The translations under genes were made by a program, and so were the position numbers. Shown here in pieces: positions 11,869-22,353 of a DNA stretch of 64,000 bases (its first letter is position 1; each line of letters starts with the position of its first letter). The stretch is taken from contig NZ_JAAAWN010000009.1 in NCBI RefSeq assembly GCF_010500865.1, forward strand, positions 1 through 64,000, read 5' to 3'. The notes beneath the pieces were generated by a model, which worked only from the letters and a program-made list of their open reading frames with translations, searched no databases and had not been told where the DNA came from. The stretch is from Alteromonas profundi. Its GTDB lineage: Bacteria > Pseudomonadota > Gammaproteobacteria > Enterobacterales > Alteromonadaceae.

Positions 11869-12156
11869 ATGACCAAGTCTGAATTAATTGAACGGCTCGC
11901 AGATCAAGCGCGTCATATTCAAGCGAAAGAACTCGAGCTAGCAATTAAAGAACTACTTGAACAGATGGCTCAAACCCTTCAAAAGGGCGAGAGGATCGAG
12001 ATTCGAGGGTTTGGAAGTTTTTCACTGCATTACCGCGCTCCTCGCGTAGGTAGAAACCCTAAAACGGGCGAGACAGTGAAATTAGATGGAAAATATGTTC
12101 CGCACTTCAAGCCTGGTAAAGAGCTTCGTGAACGTGTCGATGCGTCAATCGCATAA
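11869..12156 (+). CDS. ihfB: Integration host factor, beta subunit
   Basis: This small DNA-bending protein forms a heterodimer with IhfA. Its 95 residues carry the HU/IHF fold, including the signature [22 protein letters not shown] with the minor-groove proline in RNPKTG. A GAGG ribosome-binding site precedes ATG 11869. The cmk-rpsA-ihfB order is conserved. Confidence 0.97.
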   Translation: MTKSELIERLADQARHIQAKELELAIKELLEQMAQTLQKGERIEIRGFGSFSLHYRAPRVGRNPKTGETVKLDGKYVPHFKPGKELRERVDASIA

Positions 12157-12163
12157 GTTTAAG

Positions 12164-12188
12164 AAACCGCACAAAGTGCGGTTTTTTT
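12164..12188 (+). terminator. Rho-independent terminator of ihfB
   Basis: A 9-bp stem AAACCGCAC/GTGCGGTTT with an AAA loop is followed by a T run. It lies 8 bases after the ihfB stop. Confidence 0.85.
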
Positions 12189-12312
12189 ATGTCTATGTGT
12201 CTATCTATTACAAAGTGTTACAACTCTCCCTAGGTTAAATGTGTTTATTGTATAACACTGCTTGACCATCTAAAGCGTCCGGTCTTATAGTAGACAAACG
12301 TATAATATTTGT

Positions 12313-14673
12313 ATGGTGCATGGTGTACCAATGTCGGCCGGCGAAGAAGAACAAATAATAAAGCAATATCAGCCGCTAATTCGTGCCTTAATTCCTTATG
12401 AACAAGAAAACCGTTTATTAGAGGGAATTAATAAGTTTTCTAGCCGGCTTCCTAGTAGCGTCCGCAAGATCGTGAAAGAAGAGGTAGTGAGGCTTACCTC
12501 TCTTACCGATGCTTCTGCGGATAATTCTGCGTTTGCCCAATTCCCCGTAATGAAATTCAAACACTTTGGCATTCCTATGCGTTTAGACAAAGTGGGCGCG
12601 GAAATACTCAAAAGTGAAACCTCGCTTTATCAAGACCGCTACACCGTAGGTGTATTTGAGTCTGTAATGAATTCTGATTTCTATCAGACCCAAATAAAGC
12701 GTGACCAGTTTAATAAAATTGTTGATGCCTTTAAGGTAGAAAGCCAGTCTTTCACCGATATAGACTTTGGTGATGATATTGCGGTTCGGCCTAATTTTAC
12801 CGTTTCATCCCCTGATTTTGAAAAAGGCCGCCACTGCACTATTAGCTCTTTGTCGTTTACGGGTCTTGCGGTGGAAACCAAGCGACCCCCTAACGCAAGC
12901 ACCGGCGATATTATTACCTTTACGGTGCCTGAGGTTATGGGGCTTACCAAAGAGCCTATAGACATTACCTATGAGCTAGACAACGTCAAATACAACAAAC
13001 ACCTAGGGAAATATGAAAGCTTCTTTACCTTGGCAGCAGATGTTGATAAAGATTTAATCGCTAAATTAAAACGCTATATTAAAGGCACATCATATCGACA
13101 ACCATTGCAAAGAGATTTAGAAATTGAACGGGCGATGCAGGACTTAGAAAGAGATAGAATATTAGAAAATAGCCCTTGGATGCCTGTTTTTCTTTCCCCG
13201 TTTGAAGCATCGTTAAAGCCAACGATTGCACTATTTACTAAAGCTAACGTGGACCATAACGATGCTGATAAACTTCTGGCCAGCTTGCAAGACAAACGTA
13301 TTTTTAGCGACCTTGCCGATGAGTTAACGCGTTTTAATGAAGCTTTTGTTTTTTATGGAAAAATTAAAACCAAACGGGGCGAAGTATTCATCGCCGCCAC
13401 GCACCGCCAGTTGTTAGAACTTGGCCAGTTAAACGCTATTATCTATCTACTGGTTAAAAACGGCGACTTCATTTGTACACACTGTAGACTTGATGACATA
13501 ACGCGGGAAGATAAACACAAAGCGTTCGCTATCCACGATAGCTCAAGCAAAGAGTTTGACCATTTGGCTGCAATAACCCATGTTTTATATTGCCGTGATG
13601 TGAGTGGGTACGTTAATAATTTAACCTTGTCTGAAAAGTGCGAATTTAAGCCCTTATCCAAAACATTACAAGCGTCGGGCCAGCAATGGCATATCGACTA
13701 TGTTATGGAAGAAGCACTCGATAGGCGCTCTGAAACTCGCTACATTATAGATAAAACGGCGCAAATAAAGCTAAGTCTTCTGTCTTCACTCGATGTAAAA
13801 GTATCCGATTTATCTGCTAGCGGCATGAAGTTGCTTGTCCCTTTGAAAACCGAGCTGCAAAAAGAGGTGAGGGTGTCTGTGCCCGATCTTAAAATTAAAA
13901 ATGAAAAGTATCGCGTGGTACATCATTGCAAGGAAACAGGCGTTGTAAGGCTTTGCCTAATAGAGGACGGGAAAAAGGCGAAAGCTGGGGCCAACGTAGG
14001 GGCAATGGTTGAGGAAAATACCGCTTATTTCAAACTAAGGGATGTAGCGAGAATACAACGTGCAACCCATCGTTTCATTTGGGAGTTGGCGGTGCGCCAT
14101 ATGCCTTCACTTTCGGTGCTATGTGTAATGAACCGTTATATTCTCGACCGCATGAAAACCGTTTATCAAAGTGACACTTCTGACGACTTATATCCGTTTT
14201 CACGCACTAAGAATATCATTCCTTTGCATGGTTTTTTTGCCGATAAAGCAGTAACAAAACCGAAATCTCTAATGTTAGATGCGATGTTTAAAGGCGATAT
14301 TGAGCATAGTCTGGTTGTTCACTGCGTACGAAAGAGTGACAACCGATTAGTTTATATTAAAGAACGTGACTTTTTATATACTAAACTTCGTAACCAAATT
14401 GAGGCCCAACTCGCGGAAGATAAAATTCAAATTAGTGCCACAGATGTTACCGCTATTCGGTGCCATGGCGCCGTTACACCACTTACTAAAAAACGCCTTG
14501 CGCAACTCTCTAAACTAGATAAAGCGGTATACGATAAACTAGAAACTATGCAGGCTGGCTACACCCACTGCATTTTTGTAACCAATATGTCTGCGTTGCA
14601 TCACGATTTAGTGATGGCTAAGTTAATTGCCAAACCACCTCGCTCAAACTGTGAAAATGAAGGTGCAGCCTAA
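12313..14673 (+). CDS. Large cytoplasmic protein with PilZ domain(s)
   Basis: This 786-residue protein has no signal peptide or membrane segment. A PilZ-type cyclic-di-GMP-binding signature is visible near residues 470-500: RRSETRY followed about 25 residues later by DLSASG, matching RxxxR and (D/N)xSxxG. A weaker related segment (SSLSFTGLAV) lies near residue 175, suggesting a degenerate second PilZ fold. A cyclic-di-GMP response is inferred from family knowledge; no target is visible. The ATG at 12331 (MSAGEEEQ) is an alternative start, as neither has a strong ribosome-binding site. It sits alone between ihfB and lapA. Confidence 0.8.
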   Translation: MVHGVPMSAGEEEQIIKQYQPLIRALIPYEQENRLLEGINKFSSRLPSSVRKIVKEEVVRLTSLTDASADNSAFAQFPVMKFKHFGIPMRLDKVGAEILKSETSLYQDRYTVGVFESVMNSDFYQTQIKRDQFNKIVDAFKVESQSFTDIDFGDDIAVRPNFTVSSPDFEKGRHCTISSLSFTGLAVETKRPPNASTGDIITFTVPEVMGLTKEPIDITYELDNVKYNKHLGKYESFFTLAADVDKDLIAKLKRYIKGTSYRQPLQRDLEIERAMQDLERDRILENSPWMPVFLSPFEASLKPTIALFTKANVDHNDADKLLASLQDKRIFSDLADELTRFNEAFVFYGKIKTKRGEVFIAATHRQLLELGQLNAIIYLLVKNGDFICTHCRLDDITREDKHKAFAIHDSSSKEFDHLAAITHVLYCRDVSGYVNNLTLSEKCEFKPLSKTLQASGQQWHIDYVMEEALDRRSETRYIIDKTAQIKLSLLSSLDVKVSDLSASGMKLLVPLKTELQKEVRVSVPDLKIKNEKYRVVHHCKETGVVRLCLIEDGKKAKAGANVGAMVEENTAYFKLRDVARIQRATHRFIWELAVRHMPSLSVLCVMNRYILDRMKTVYQSDTSDDLYPFSRTKNIIPLHGFFADKAVTKPKSLMLDAMFKGDIEHSLVVHCVRKSDNRLVYIKERDFLYTKLRNQIEAQLAEDKIQISATDVTAIRCHGAVTPLTKKRLAQLSKLDKAVYDKLETMQAGYTHCIFVTNMSALHHDLVMAKLIAKPPRSNCENEGAA

Positions 14674-14763
14674 GAAACATCTATGCAAAGCATTGGGTTT
14701 TGGTATTATCTATGGCAGCATTTTGCTATTCTTAACCAATAAATAGTAGAAAAGGGTTTGGTC

Positions 14764-15021
14764 TTGAAAGGGATCCTCACAATAATTGTTGTGCTTATTC
14801 TATTGGTCATTGCATTTGTCATTGGCTCTCAGAATCAAGCAGAAATTACGGTAAACTACCTAATAGCGCAATCTCACATGCGTCTATCTAGCCTTATGGG
14901 GATAGTACTGGCGTTAGGCGTAGTTATTGGCATTTTCATTATGTCCATAAGCTGGTTACAGCTTCGCCTTCAACTAGGTTCCGCGAATTCGAAAATTAAC
15001 CGCCTGAAAAAAGACCAATAA
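14764..15021 (+). CDS. lapA: Lipopolysaccharide assembly protein A (LapA, DUF1049)
   Basis: This small inner-membrane protein works with LapB to control LpxC turnover and LPS output. It has two hydrophobic segments (ILTIIVVLILLVIAFVIG and LMGIVLALGVVIGIFIM) separated by a polar stretch, then a short basic C-terminus. The frame opens at TTG 14758, but AAAAGGG at 14750-14756 is correctly spaced for TTG 14764, giving a LapA-like MKGILTI start. It ends two bases before lapB. Confidence 0.88.
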   Translation: MKGILTIIVVLILLVIAFVIGSQNQAEITVNYLIAQSHMRLSSLMGIVLALGVVIGIFIMSISWLQLRLQLGSANSKINRLKKDQ

Positions 15022-15023
15022 CT

Positions 15024-16193
15024 ATGCTCGAATTGCTGTTTTTACTTTTGCCTGTTGCCGCAGGTTACGGCTGGATCATGGGCCGTAACAGTGTGCGTCA
15101 GGCACAACGCAAACAGTCGAGCATCTTATCTAAGCATTATTATAAAGGCTTAAATTTTCTTCTGTCTGACCAACCCGATAAAGCGGTTGATACCCTCATT
15201 AAGATGATCAATGTCAATAGTGACACGGTAGAAACACATATTGCCATGGGTAATTTTTTTCGCCATCGGGGCGAAATTGACCGGGCCATAAAAGTACATC
15301 AAAACCTGGTTAGTCGAGACGAAATTCAACCTCAGCAAAGAGAAAATGCGCTTAAAGAACTTGGTCATGATTACACTCAAGCTGGGTTTTTAGAGCGTGC
15401 AGAAAATGCCTTTTTGCAGCTGCTTAACAGTGAAAAGCACTATTTAGTGGCCCAACAGCAATTATTTAGTATTTATCAAACGACGAAAGAATGGCAGCGC
15501 GCTATAGAGCTTGCTGAGCGTATGGTGGAGTGCCATGGCGATAACGACGATGTGTGTGAACGTTTAGCCCATTTTTATTGCGAGCAAGCCCACGTAGAGC
15601 TCAAAAACGATGCCCAGGGCAGTGCATTAACCCTGCTACAAAAAGCCGTTAATGCCGATGAACATGCTGTAAGGCCTTGGTTAATGTTAGGTAATCTAGC
15701 GTTTAGTCAACAGCGATTTGATGACGCCAAAGCCTACTATGTACAGGTGGCCGAGCGCGATATAAATTGGTTTAGTGAAGCTGTGCCTAGCTTGGAAGAT
15801 ATCGCTAAGCAAACTGGCGACTGGGAAAGCTTTGAAAAAGTGTTAGAAGCGCATTGGCAAGAATGTGCTACTTCTTATTTAGCAATGGTCGATGTATTGG
15901 TGAAGAAAGGTGATACAGGCCAAGCCGCAAGTTACCTATTAGACCAATTACGCAAGCGCCCGACCATGCGGGGTTTCAAAACCCTGATGGGACTTTATAT
16001 TGACCAACTCGAGGATAAAAACTCGGCGGATAGCTTACGTTTATTGAAAGAGTTGGTAGAAAAACAAATGCTACAACGGCCTAAATACCGCTGCCATAGT
16101 TGCGGTTTTTCAGGTAGAAAACTTTATTGGCTATGCCCTTCTTGCAAGAAGTGGGGGGTAGTGAAACCTATCAAGGGTTTAGACGGAGAATAA
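15024..16193 (+). CDS. lapB: Lipopolysaccharide assembly protein B (LapB/YciM)
   Basis: This membrane-anchored TPR protein acts with FtsH to degrade LpxC. It has 389 residues, the same as E. coli LapB. The N-terminal helix [18 protein letters not shown] anchors it. Several TPR units fill residues 35-350. The C-terminal rubredoxin-like metal site has two cysteine pairs, CHSCGF and CPSCKKW. It forms an operon with lapA and pyrF. Confidence 0.95.
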   Translation: MLELLFLLLPVAAGYGWIMGRNSVRQAQRKQSSILSKHYYKGLNFLLSDQPDKAVDTLIKMINVNSDTVETHIAMGNFFRHRGEIDRAIKVHQNLVSRDEIQPQQRENALKELGHDYTQAGFLERAENAFLQLLNSEKHYLVAQQQLFSIYQTTKEWQRAIELAERMVECHGDNDDVCERLAHFYCEQAHVELKNDAQGSALTLLQKAVNADEHAVRPWLMLGNLAFSQQRFDDAKAYYVQVAERDINWFSEAVPSLEDIAKQTGDWESFEKVLEAHWQECATSYLAMVDVLVKKGDTGQAASYLLDQLRKRPTMRGFKTLMGLYIDQLEDKNSADSLRLLKELVEKQMLQRPKYRCHSCGFSGRKLYWLCPSCKKWGVVKPIKGLDGE

Positions 16194-16200
16194 TGTTACT

Positions 16201-16896
16201 ATGCAAGAACCTCGTGTAATTGTTGCGCTAGATTATGATGATCAAGCGCAAGCGCTTTCTTTTATCGATCAGTTAGACCCAAGCTTATGTAAATTAAAAG
16301 TCGGAAAGGAGATGTTCACCCTGTTCGGCCCTGAATTTGTCAAGCTCTTGGTGGATAAAGGCTACGATGTGTTCTTAGATCTTAAATTCCATGATATTCC
16401 TAATACAGTTGCGAAAGCTTGTAAAGCCGCAGCTGAATTAGGGGTATGGATGGTTAATGTTCATGCATCGGGGGGCATCCCAATGATGATGGCTGCAAAA
16501 CAAGCAATTGCTTCTAGCCGCCACCCAAGCACAAAGCTAATCGCGGTGACAGTGCTCACGAGTATGGACCAAGCTCAGCTTAACGAGGTGATTGACGATG
16601 TTACGCCGAAGGAGCAGGTATTGCGCTTATGTGCATTAACATCAAAAGCAGAGCTTGACGGAATTGTATGTTCAGCCCAAGAAGCTGTTGCCCTGCGCGA
16701 GCATTATTCTGATGACTTTTTATTAGTAACACCCGGCATTCGCCCTCAAGGCGCGGATGCTGGCGATCAAAAGCGAGTAATGACGCCTAGCGATGCTATT
16801 GACCATGGCGTGAACTACCTCGTTATGGGGCGCCCCATAACGCAAGCTCAAGATCCTATAGCGGTATTAAAGGCCGTAAATGCGTCTATTTCCTAA
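16201..16896 (+). CDS. pyrF: Orotidine 5'-phosphate decarboxylase
   Basis: This is the last enzyme of UMP synthesis. It is a 231-residue TIM barrel with the catalytic segment [13 protein letters not shown] containing the Asp/Lys charge network, and the C-terminal phosphate-binding RPITQAQDP. It lies 7 bases after lapB, the same lapA-lapB-pyrF order as in E. coli. Confidence 0.97.
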   Translation: MQEPRVIVALDYDDQAQALSFIDQLDPSLCKLKVGKEMFTLFGPEFVKLLVDKGYDVFLDLKFHDIPNTVAKACKAAAELGVWMVNVHASGGIPMMMAAKQAIASSRHPSTKLIAVTVLTSMDQAQLNEVIDDVTPKEQVLRLCALTSKAELDGIVCSAQEAVALREHYSDDFLLVTPGIRPQGADAGDQKRVMTPSDAIDHGVNYLVMGRPITQAQDPIAVLKAVNASIS

Positions 16897-16941
16897 CGAA
16901 TATTGCTAACACGCATTAAAAAGAGCAAAACAAAAGAATAA

Positions 16942-16970
16942 AAAAGCCCAGTAATTGACTGGGCTTTTTC
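16942..16970. terminator. Bidirectional terminator between pyrF and ald
   Basis: The stem AGCCCAGT/ACTGGGCT has a five-base loop. An A run on the left and a T run on the right let it work for pyrF on the plus strand and ald on the minus strand. Confidence 0.85.
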
Positions 16971-17024
16971 ACATAAGCTGGCGAGCATTAAACCCCACCA
17001 GAATTGGGCGAAACTATTGTAAGC

Positions 17025-18158
17025 TTACGCGCCTTTAAGGGCTTCTTCAGCAGGCGTATAAGTTAGGCCAAGGCTTTCGCCAAGGGCGTCTACTACCGCT
17101 TTGTAGGTTACTTTGCCTTCGTGAACATTTAGGCCGGCAAGCAGATGCTTATCTTCTAACATTGCTTTTGCTGGGCCTTTATTCGCAAGCGCTAGACCAA
17201 ACGGTAGCGTAGCATTGTTCAGAGCCATTGTTGAGGTACGTGCAACGCCGCCTGGCATGTTAGCAACACAGTAATGCACAACATCGTCGATTACATATAC
17301 TGGATCTTGATGAGTAGTAGCCTTAGAGGTTTCAAAGCAACCCCCTTGGTCGATAGCAACATCAACGAGCACAGAGCCCGGCTTCATCGCTGCAATCTGT
17401 TCGCGAGTGAGTAATTTAGGCGCTGCAGCTCCAGGTATTAATACCGCGCCTACGACTAAGTCGGCGTTTGAAGAATAATGTTCAATAGCATCCACGGTGG
17501 AATAAACCGTTTTTACTTGGCCGTTAAAAATATCATCAAGTTGACGCAAACGAGGAAGTGAGCGATCAAGAATAGTAACATCAGCGCCCAGTCCTAGTGC
17601 CATCTTCGCGGCATTAGTTCCAACAACACCACCACCAATAACCAACACTTTACCTGGCGCGACGCCTGGTACGCCACCAAGTAATGTTCCGCTGCCACCG
17701 TGCGCTTTTTCAAGATAATGCGCGCCAGCTTGAACAGACATACGGCCAGCGACTTCACTCATAGGTGCAAGCAAAGGAAGCCCGCCTTGCGCGTCGGTAA
17801 CCGTTTCATATGCAATACAAGTAGCACCAGAGGCCACGAGAAGTTCAGTCTGCTTAGGATCGGGCGCTAGGTGAAGGTAGGTGTAGAGCGTTTGCCCTTT
17901 ACGAAGCATTTTACATTCGTTTGGTTGCGGCTCTTTTACCTTAACTATCATTTCAGCTTCAGCGAAAACCTGCTCTGCAGTGCTTGCGATAGTGGCACCC
18001 GCTTCAATATACATGGCATCGGAAAAGCCGATAGCGTCGCCTGCTAGGGTTTCGACTAACACCTGATGACCATTGGTTACAAATTCTTTCACAGCAGCGG
18101 GTGTTAAGCCCACACGGTATTCATGATTTTTTATTTCTTTTGGTACACCTACTAACAT
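17025..18158 (-). CDS. ald: Alanine dehydrogenase
   Basis: This enzyme interconverts L-alanine with pyruvate and ammonia using NAD. The start [16 protein letters not shown] is the typical Ald N-terminus, and a GAGGAA ribosome-binding site precedes ATG 18158, so the 32-codon upstream extension is rejected (377 residues). The Rossmann motif [17 protein letters not shown] lies mid-protein. It is divergent from lrp, a common regulator and target arrangement for alanine catabolism. Confidence 0.95.
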   Translation of the reverse strand: MLVGVPKEIKNHEYRVGLTPAAVKEFVTNGHQVLVETLAGDAIGFSDAMYIEAGATIASTAEQVFAEAEMIVKVKEPQPNECKMLRKGQTLYTYLHLAPDPKQTELLVASGATCIAYETVTDAQGGLPLLAPMSEVAGRMSVQAGAHYLEKAHGGSGTLLGGVPGVAPGKVLVIGGGVVGTNAAKMALGLGADVTILDRSLPRLRQLDDIFNGQVKTVYSTVDAIEHYSSNADLVVGAVLIPGAAAPKLLTREQIAAMKPGSVLVDVAIDQGGCFETSKATTHQDPVYVIDDVVHYCVANMPGGVARTSTMALNNATLPFGLALANKGPAKAMLEDKHLLAGLNVHEGKVTYKAVVDALGESLGLTYTPAEEALKGA

Positions 18159-18303
18159 AGCATTTCCTCTGTTTAACAAACCCACTGCGGTTGGTTGGTA
18201 ATTATTGGCGCTCAGTATACGAAAGAAAATACAAAAATATGTGCTGAAAAACACGCTTTCACCATATATAGTAAGGCATATATGAATAGTTGAAGAATAT
18301 TAT

Positions 18304-18789
18304 ATGCTAGTAAAGACACCTAAACATATTGACCGAATAGACAGGAATATCCTAACAAAACTCCAAAAAAATGGCAGGATTTCTAACGTAGAACTTGCGA
18401 AAGAAGTAGGGCTTAGCCCAAGCCCTTGTCTTGAAAGAGTGAGACGTTTAGAGGCCCAAGGGTACATTAAAGGTTATCATGCTGTTCTGGACCCAGAGAA
18501 GTTAGGCGCGGCAATGCTGGTGTTTGTGGAGATAACGTTAACGAAAACTTCAGTGGATATTTTCGCAGAATTTTCTGCTGCGGTGAAGCAACATGACGAT
18601 ATTCAAGAATGTCATCTAGTATCCGGCGATTTCGATTTCTTGTTAAAAGCGCGAGTCGCTGATATGTCGAGTTATCGTCGTTTATTAGGAGATACTTTAC
18701 TGCGGTTACCCGGCGTAAGCGAGTCGAGAACATACGTAGTCATGGAAGAAGTAAAAAGTACCACCTCGCTTCGTATTAATTTGAAATAA
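18304..18789 (+). CDS. lrp: Leucine-responsive regulatory protein
   Basis: This 161-residue Lrp/AsnC-family regulator is highly similar to E. coli Lrp: DRIDRNIL, GRISNVELAKEVGLSPSPCLERVRRLE (helix-turn-helix), ECHLVSGDFDFLLK and RTYVVMEEVK (ligand-binding domain). It starts at ATG 18304 without a clear ribosome-binding site. It is divergent from ald and upstream of ftsK, as in E. coli. Confidence 0.94.
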   Translation: MLVKTPKHIDRIDRNILTKLQKNGRISNVELAKEVGLSPSPCLERVRRLEAQGYIKGYHAVLDPEKLGAAMLVFVEITLTKTSVDIFAEFSAAVKQHDDIQECHLVSGDFDFLLKARVADMSSYRRLLGDTLLRLPGVSESRTYVVMEEVKSTTSLRINLK

Positions 18790-18895
18790 CGAAAGCGTGG
18801 CTCGACGAAGTGTATTTGTGGTAGGCTGTGCAAAAGTACAGTAGTTATTATAATACTGCGAAAATACGCAGGTTTTTAAAAAGTGATTTAGGATT

Positions 18896-21616
18896 ATGGC
18901 GCGATTAACAGGGGTTCAGCGAGTGTGGGAAGCAAGCATGATAATTGCTTGTGTTTTCGCCTTCTTCTTATTGCTGGCATTAGTATCTTTTCATCCCGGC
19001 GATCCTGGTTGGAGCCAAGCAGGGTTGCAATTAGACGTACACAATTGGGTTGGCGCTACGGGCGCATGGGTAGCCGACTTGCTGTTATTTTCATTTGGTT
19101 TTCTCGCCTACCTAATGCCCTTTGGCGCAGCATTTTTAGGTTGGTTTCTATTCCAACATATAAAGTCGTTGGATGAATTTGATTATTTAACCATTGGCCT
19201 GCGCATAATTGGTGGCTTGCTCATGGCATTGGGCGCAACGGGTATTGCCAGTATTAATTTTGACGATATCTTCAATTTTTCCGCTGGCGGTTTTGTTGGC
19301 GATGTTATTAGCTCAGCATTGGTGCCGTATTTTAATACTGCAGGAACCATTTTATTGCTGCTATGTTTCTTTTGTACGGGTTTCACCTTACTCACCGGGA
19401 TTAGTTGGCTGACCATTGTTGATCGCCTAGGCGAAATGGCCCTTTGGCTGGTAAGAAAATGTATTGCGCTGCCCCAGCAAACAATGGCGCTACAGCTACC
19501 TAAGCTAGCATTACCCTCGCGCAGCCAAGATTCTAATGGCAGTGAACTAGATATCACTAGTATGCGCGCTGAACCGCCCGCAGAGACAGCCACACCCAAT
19601 TCCATAGACACCCACAGTTCTAAAGACACCCATAATATTTCGCCTAACCACAGTTCTAAAGACACCCATAATACTTCGCCTAACAACGCTGGTGTGACAG
19701 ACACTCAAAAGGCGGTGGACACCCACCAAGATATACTCTCCACGCAGGACACGCATAATCGTCAGCGTAGTGAGCCCACATTGGGCGACTTAGAAGCGTT
19801 TCTCGATGATGAACCTCCGTTTTCCATTACTTCCTCATCATCAGATAGCAATGCGTCGCCTCAGCAAACAAAAAATAGCGGTTTCTCGTTATCTGGCCTT
19901 CGCGATGCAGTAAAAAACAAAGTTAGTACTGAAAAGACACCCACCGCAAGCGATACTGCGCCGGATCAAGAGCCTTCTGTAGCTACCTCAGATAGGTCGA
20001 AAGAGGACAGTGAGCAGACTTCTGCACAGCCTCAAGTAAATAAAACATCCGAACCCTTTAAGCGTGCTGCACTCGGTGCAACAGCCATTGAAGTTCAAGA
20101 AGGGGAGGGGGATGAGCCAGTAACGCCTATGCCATCCTTTGACTTATTAGAACGGGCAGATAAACATGAAAACCCACTGACCCAAGAAGAAATGGATGCT
20201 ATTTCGCGTTTAGTAGAAGAGAAGTTGGCTGACTTTAATATTGAAGCTACAGTAGTGGGTGTCTACCCTGGGCCCGTGATCACTCGCTTTGAACTGGATT
20301 TAGCTCCAGGGGTGAAGGTAAGCAAAATTACCGGTTTATCTAAGGATTTAGCGCGTGCCATGTCGGCCATTTCGGTACGTGTGGTTGAAGTTATCCCTGG
20401 TAAATCTGTAATTGGCCTAGAATTACCGAATAAAAAGCGTGAGATGGTACGTTTAAGTGAAGTCATTAGTTGCGATGCGTTTCAGTCTCATCAATCACCG
20501 CTTACTATGGTTTTAGGGGCCGACATTTCGGGAAAACCTGTAATTGTCGATTTAGCTAAAATGCCCCACCTTTTGGTTGCGGGTACCACGGGTTCGGGTA
20601 AATCTGTGGGTGTCAACGTAATGATCCTTAGCTTGCTGTATAAAAGCACGCCAGAAGACGTTCGTATGATCATGATTGACCCTAAGATGCTTGAGCTGTC
20701 TGTATATGAAGGAATTCCACATCTGTTGGCCGAAGTGGTAACTGATATGAAAGAAGCAGCCAACGCACTTCGCTGGTGTGTGGGAGAGATGGAGCGCCGC
20801 TATCGATTAATGAGCGCGCTAGGGGTGAGAAATTTAAAAGGCTATAACGCCAAAGTCACCGAGGCTATTTCACAGGGTACGCCAATTAAAGATCCGCTAT
20901 GGAAAAGCGAAGAAAGTATGGAAACCGAAGCGCCCGATCTAGAGAAGTTGCCAGCTATCGTGGTCGTTGTAGATGAATTTGCCGATATGATGATGATTGT
21001 TGGTAAAAAGGTGGAAGAGCTGATTGCTCGAATTGCTCAGAAAGCCCGTGCAGCGGGTATTCATCTTGTTCTCGCTACGCAGCGCCCTTCAGTGGATGTG
21101 ATTACTGGTCTTATTAAGGCAAATATTCCTACCCGCATCGCGTTTCAAGTGTCCAGCAAGATTGACTCGCGGACAATTTTAGACCAGCAAGGGGCTGAAA
21201 CCCTGTTAGGCATGGGGGATATGCTCTACTTGCCTCCTGGTAGCCCAGTACCCACTCGTGTACACGGGGCGTTTGTAGATGACCACGAAGTGCATGCCGT
21301 TGTGGCCGATTGGAAACGACGCGGACAGCCTAAATACATTGATGAAATTCTTAACGGTGAAGCCAGTGCTGAGGTGTTGTTACCCGGTGAACAGCCTGAT
21401 GGCGAAGATCAAGAATTTGATGCGTTTTATGATGAAGCGGTGGCATTTGTCACCGAAACAAGACGGGCTAGCGTATCTAGCGTGCAGCGTAAATTCAGAA
21501 TTGGTTACAATCGTGCTGCACGATTAGTGGAACAAATGGAAGCGAGCGGCGTCGTAAGTGCACAGGGTCACAATGGTAATAGAGAAGTTATCGCGCCACC
21601 GCCTGTTAAGGAATAA
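18896..21616 (+). CDS. ftsK: DNA translocase FtsK
   Basis: This septum-located DNA pump coordinates chromosome dimer resolution with division. Its 906 residues comprise an N-terminal block of about four membrane helices (1-190), a variable linker (about 195-420), and the motor with Walker [13 protein letters not shown] near residue 563 and Walker [14 protein letters not shown]-terminal gamma winged helix (about 840-900) recognises KOPS. The linker contains unusual repeated DTH units encoded by GACACCCAY, including a 36-base tandem repeat (two copies, 12 residues each) at about 19613-19685. Confidence 0.96.
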   Translation: MARLTGVQRVWEASMIIACVFAFFLLLALVSFHPGDPGWSQAGLQLDVHNWVGATGAWVADLLLFSFGFLAYLMPFGAAFLGWFLFQHIKSLDEFDYLTIGLRIIGGLLMALGATGIASINFDDIFNFSAGGFVGDVISSALVPYFNTAGTILLLLCFFCTGFTLLTGISWLTIVDRLGEMALWLVRKCIALPQQTMALQLPKLALPSRSQDSNGSELDITSMRAEPPAETATPNSIDTHSSKDTHNISPNHSSKDTHNTSPNNAGVTDTQKAVDTHQDILSTQDTHNRQRSEPTLGDLEAFLDDEPPFSITSSSSDSNASPQQTKNSGFSLSGLRDAVKNKVSTEKTPTASDTAPDQEPSVATSDRSKEDSEQTSAQPQVNKTSEPFKRAALGATAIEVQEGEGDEPVTPMPSFDLLERADKHENPLTQEEMDAISRLVEEKLADFNIEATVVGVYPGPVITRFELDLAPGVKVSKITGLSKDLARAMSAISVRVVEVIPGKSVIGLELPNKKREMVRLSEVISCDAFQSHQSPLTMVLGADISGKPVIVDLAKMPHLLVAGTTGSGKSVGVNVMILSLLYKSTPEDVRMIMIDPKMLELSVYEGIPHLLAEVVTDMKEAANALRWCVGEMERRYRLMSALGVRNLKGYNAKVTEAISQGTPIKDPLWKSEESMETEAPDLEKLPAIVVVVDEFADMMMIVGKKVEELIARIAQKARAAGIHLVLATQRPSVDVITGLIKANIPTRIAFQVSSKIDSRTILDQQGAETLLGMGDMLYLPPGSPVPTRVHGAFVDDHEVHAVVADWKRRGQPKYIDEILNGEASAEVLLPGEQPDGEDQEFDAFYDEAVAFVTETRRASVSSVQRKFRIGYNRAARLVEQMEASGVVSAQGHNGNREVIAPPPVKE
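19607..19943. repeat. Cluster of GACACCCA octamers in the ftsK linker
   Basis: Five exact octamers begin at 19607, 19625, 19661, 19718 and 19936, with near copies at about 19699 and 19748. The 19625 and 19661 copies sit in a 36-base tandem repeat differing by about one base. Four are read as Asp-Thr-His. The one at 19936 is in another frame (Lys-Thr-Pro-Thr), so the conservation is of DNA rather than of peptide. Confidence 0.85.
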
Positions 21617-21619
21617 TTG

Positions 21620-22351
21620 ATGAAAATTGCAGTATTAAAATTATCAGTACTATGTTGTGCACTAGGCCTAGGGTTTACTGCGCCAGTATTAAGTAAAACT
21701 CAACAGTCCAGTGCTATGTTGGAACAACCAGCAGAAGCAAGCAAACGCGCTGACGCCAACATGGACACGCACTCAGCTTCAGACACCCATAATAGTGCCC
21801 AGACAGCCCTTAAAGCACGATTACAAGAGTTTGACAGCTACAAAGCAAAGTTTACGCAAACGGTAACGGATACAGAAGGGAACGTAGTCCACGAAGCGAA
21901 AGGAGAGCTAGTTATGGCTCGTCCTAATAAGCTCCGTTGGGAGACTTCGTTCCCCGATGAAACCTTATTGATAGCTGATGGGCAGTCAGTATGGAATTTG
22001 GATACCTTTGTTGAACAGGTAACAGTTATGTCTCAACAGCAAACGGTTCAGGATAACCCCATAATGTTACTTACTGCCCAAGATCAAGAAACGTGGGATA
22101 GCTTCACTATAAGCCGGTTAGATAGTGAGCTAGAGCAATACCAAGTGGTTCCTAATACCATGGAGGGGCAAATTCGCGCACTAACGCTTGCCTTTAACGC
22201 CCAAGGGCGACTTGCTAGGTTAGATATGCTAGATGCACAGGCACAAACCAGTGCATTAGTCTTTACTGACATTAATGTAGGAATCGATGTAGCCGCGCGT
22301 ATGTTTGAAGTCGATATCCCTTCCAGTTACGTTGTGGATGACCAACGTTAA
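21620..22351 (+). CDS. lolA: Outer-membrane lipoprotein carrier protein
   Basis: This periplasmic chaperone moves lipoproteins from LolCDE to LolB. AAGGAA at 21608-21613 favours ATG 21620 over the adjacent TTG, giving 243 residues with a signal peptide ending near residue 24. The LolA fold is seen in [26 protein letters not shown] and [13 protein letters not shown]. It is about 40 residues longer than E. coli LolA. The excess lies between the signal peptide and the mature fold and contains [11 protein letters not shown], encoded by copies of the dispersed octamer. Confidence 0.93.
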   Translation: MKIAVLKLSVLCCALGLGFTAPVLSKTQQSSAMLEQPAEASKRADANMDTHSASDTHNSAQTALKARLQEFDSYKAKFTQTVTDTEGNVVHEAKGELVMARPNKLRWETSFPDETLLIADGQSVWNLDTFVEQVTVMSQQQTVQDNPIMLLTAQDQETWDSFTISRLDSELEQYQVVPNTMEGQIRALTLAFNAQGRLARLDMLDAQAQTSALVFTDINVGIDVAARMFEVDIPSSYVVDDQR

Positions 22352-22353
22352 TT

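Noticed and set aside
20256..20614. Octamers in the conserved FtsK motor
   Set aside because: They encode conserved FtsK residues (VVGVYPG and KSVGVN), so protein constraint can explain them. They are kept in the raw count but not used as evidence for insertion.
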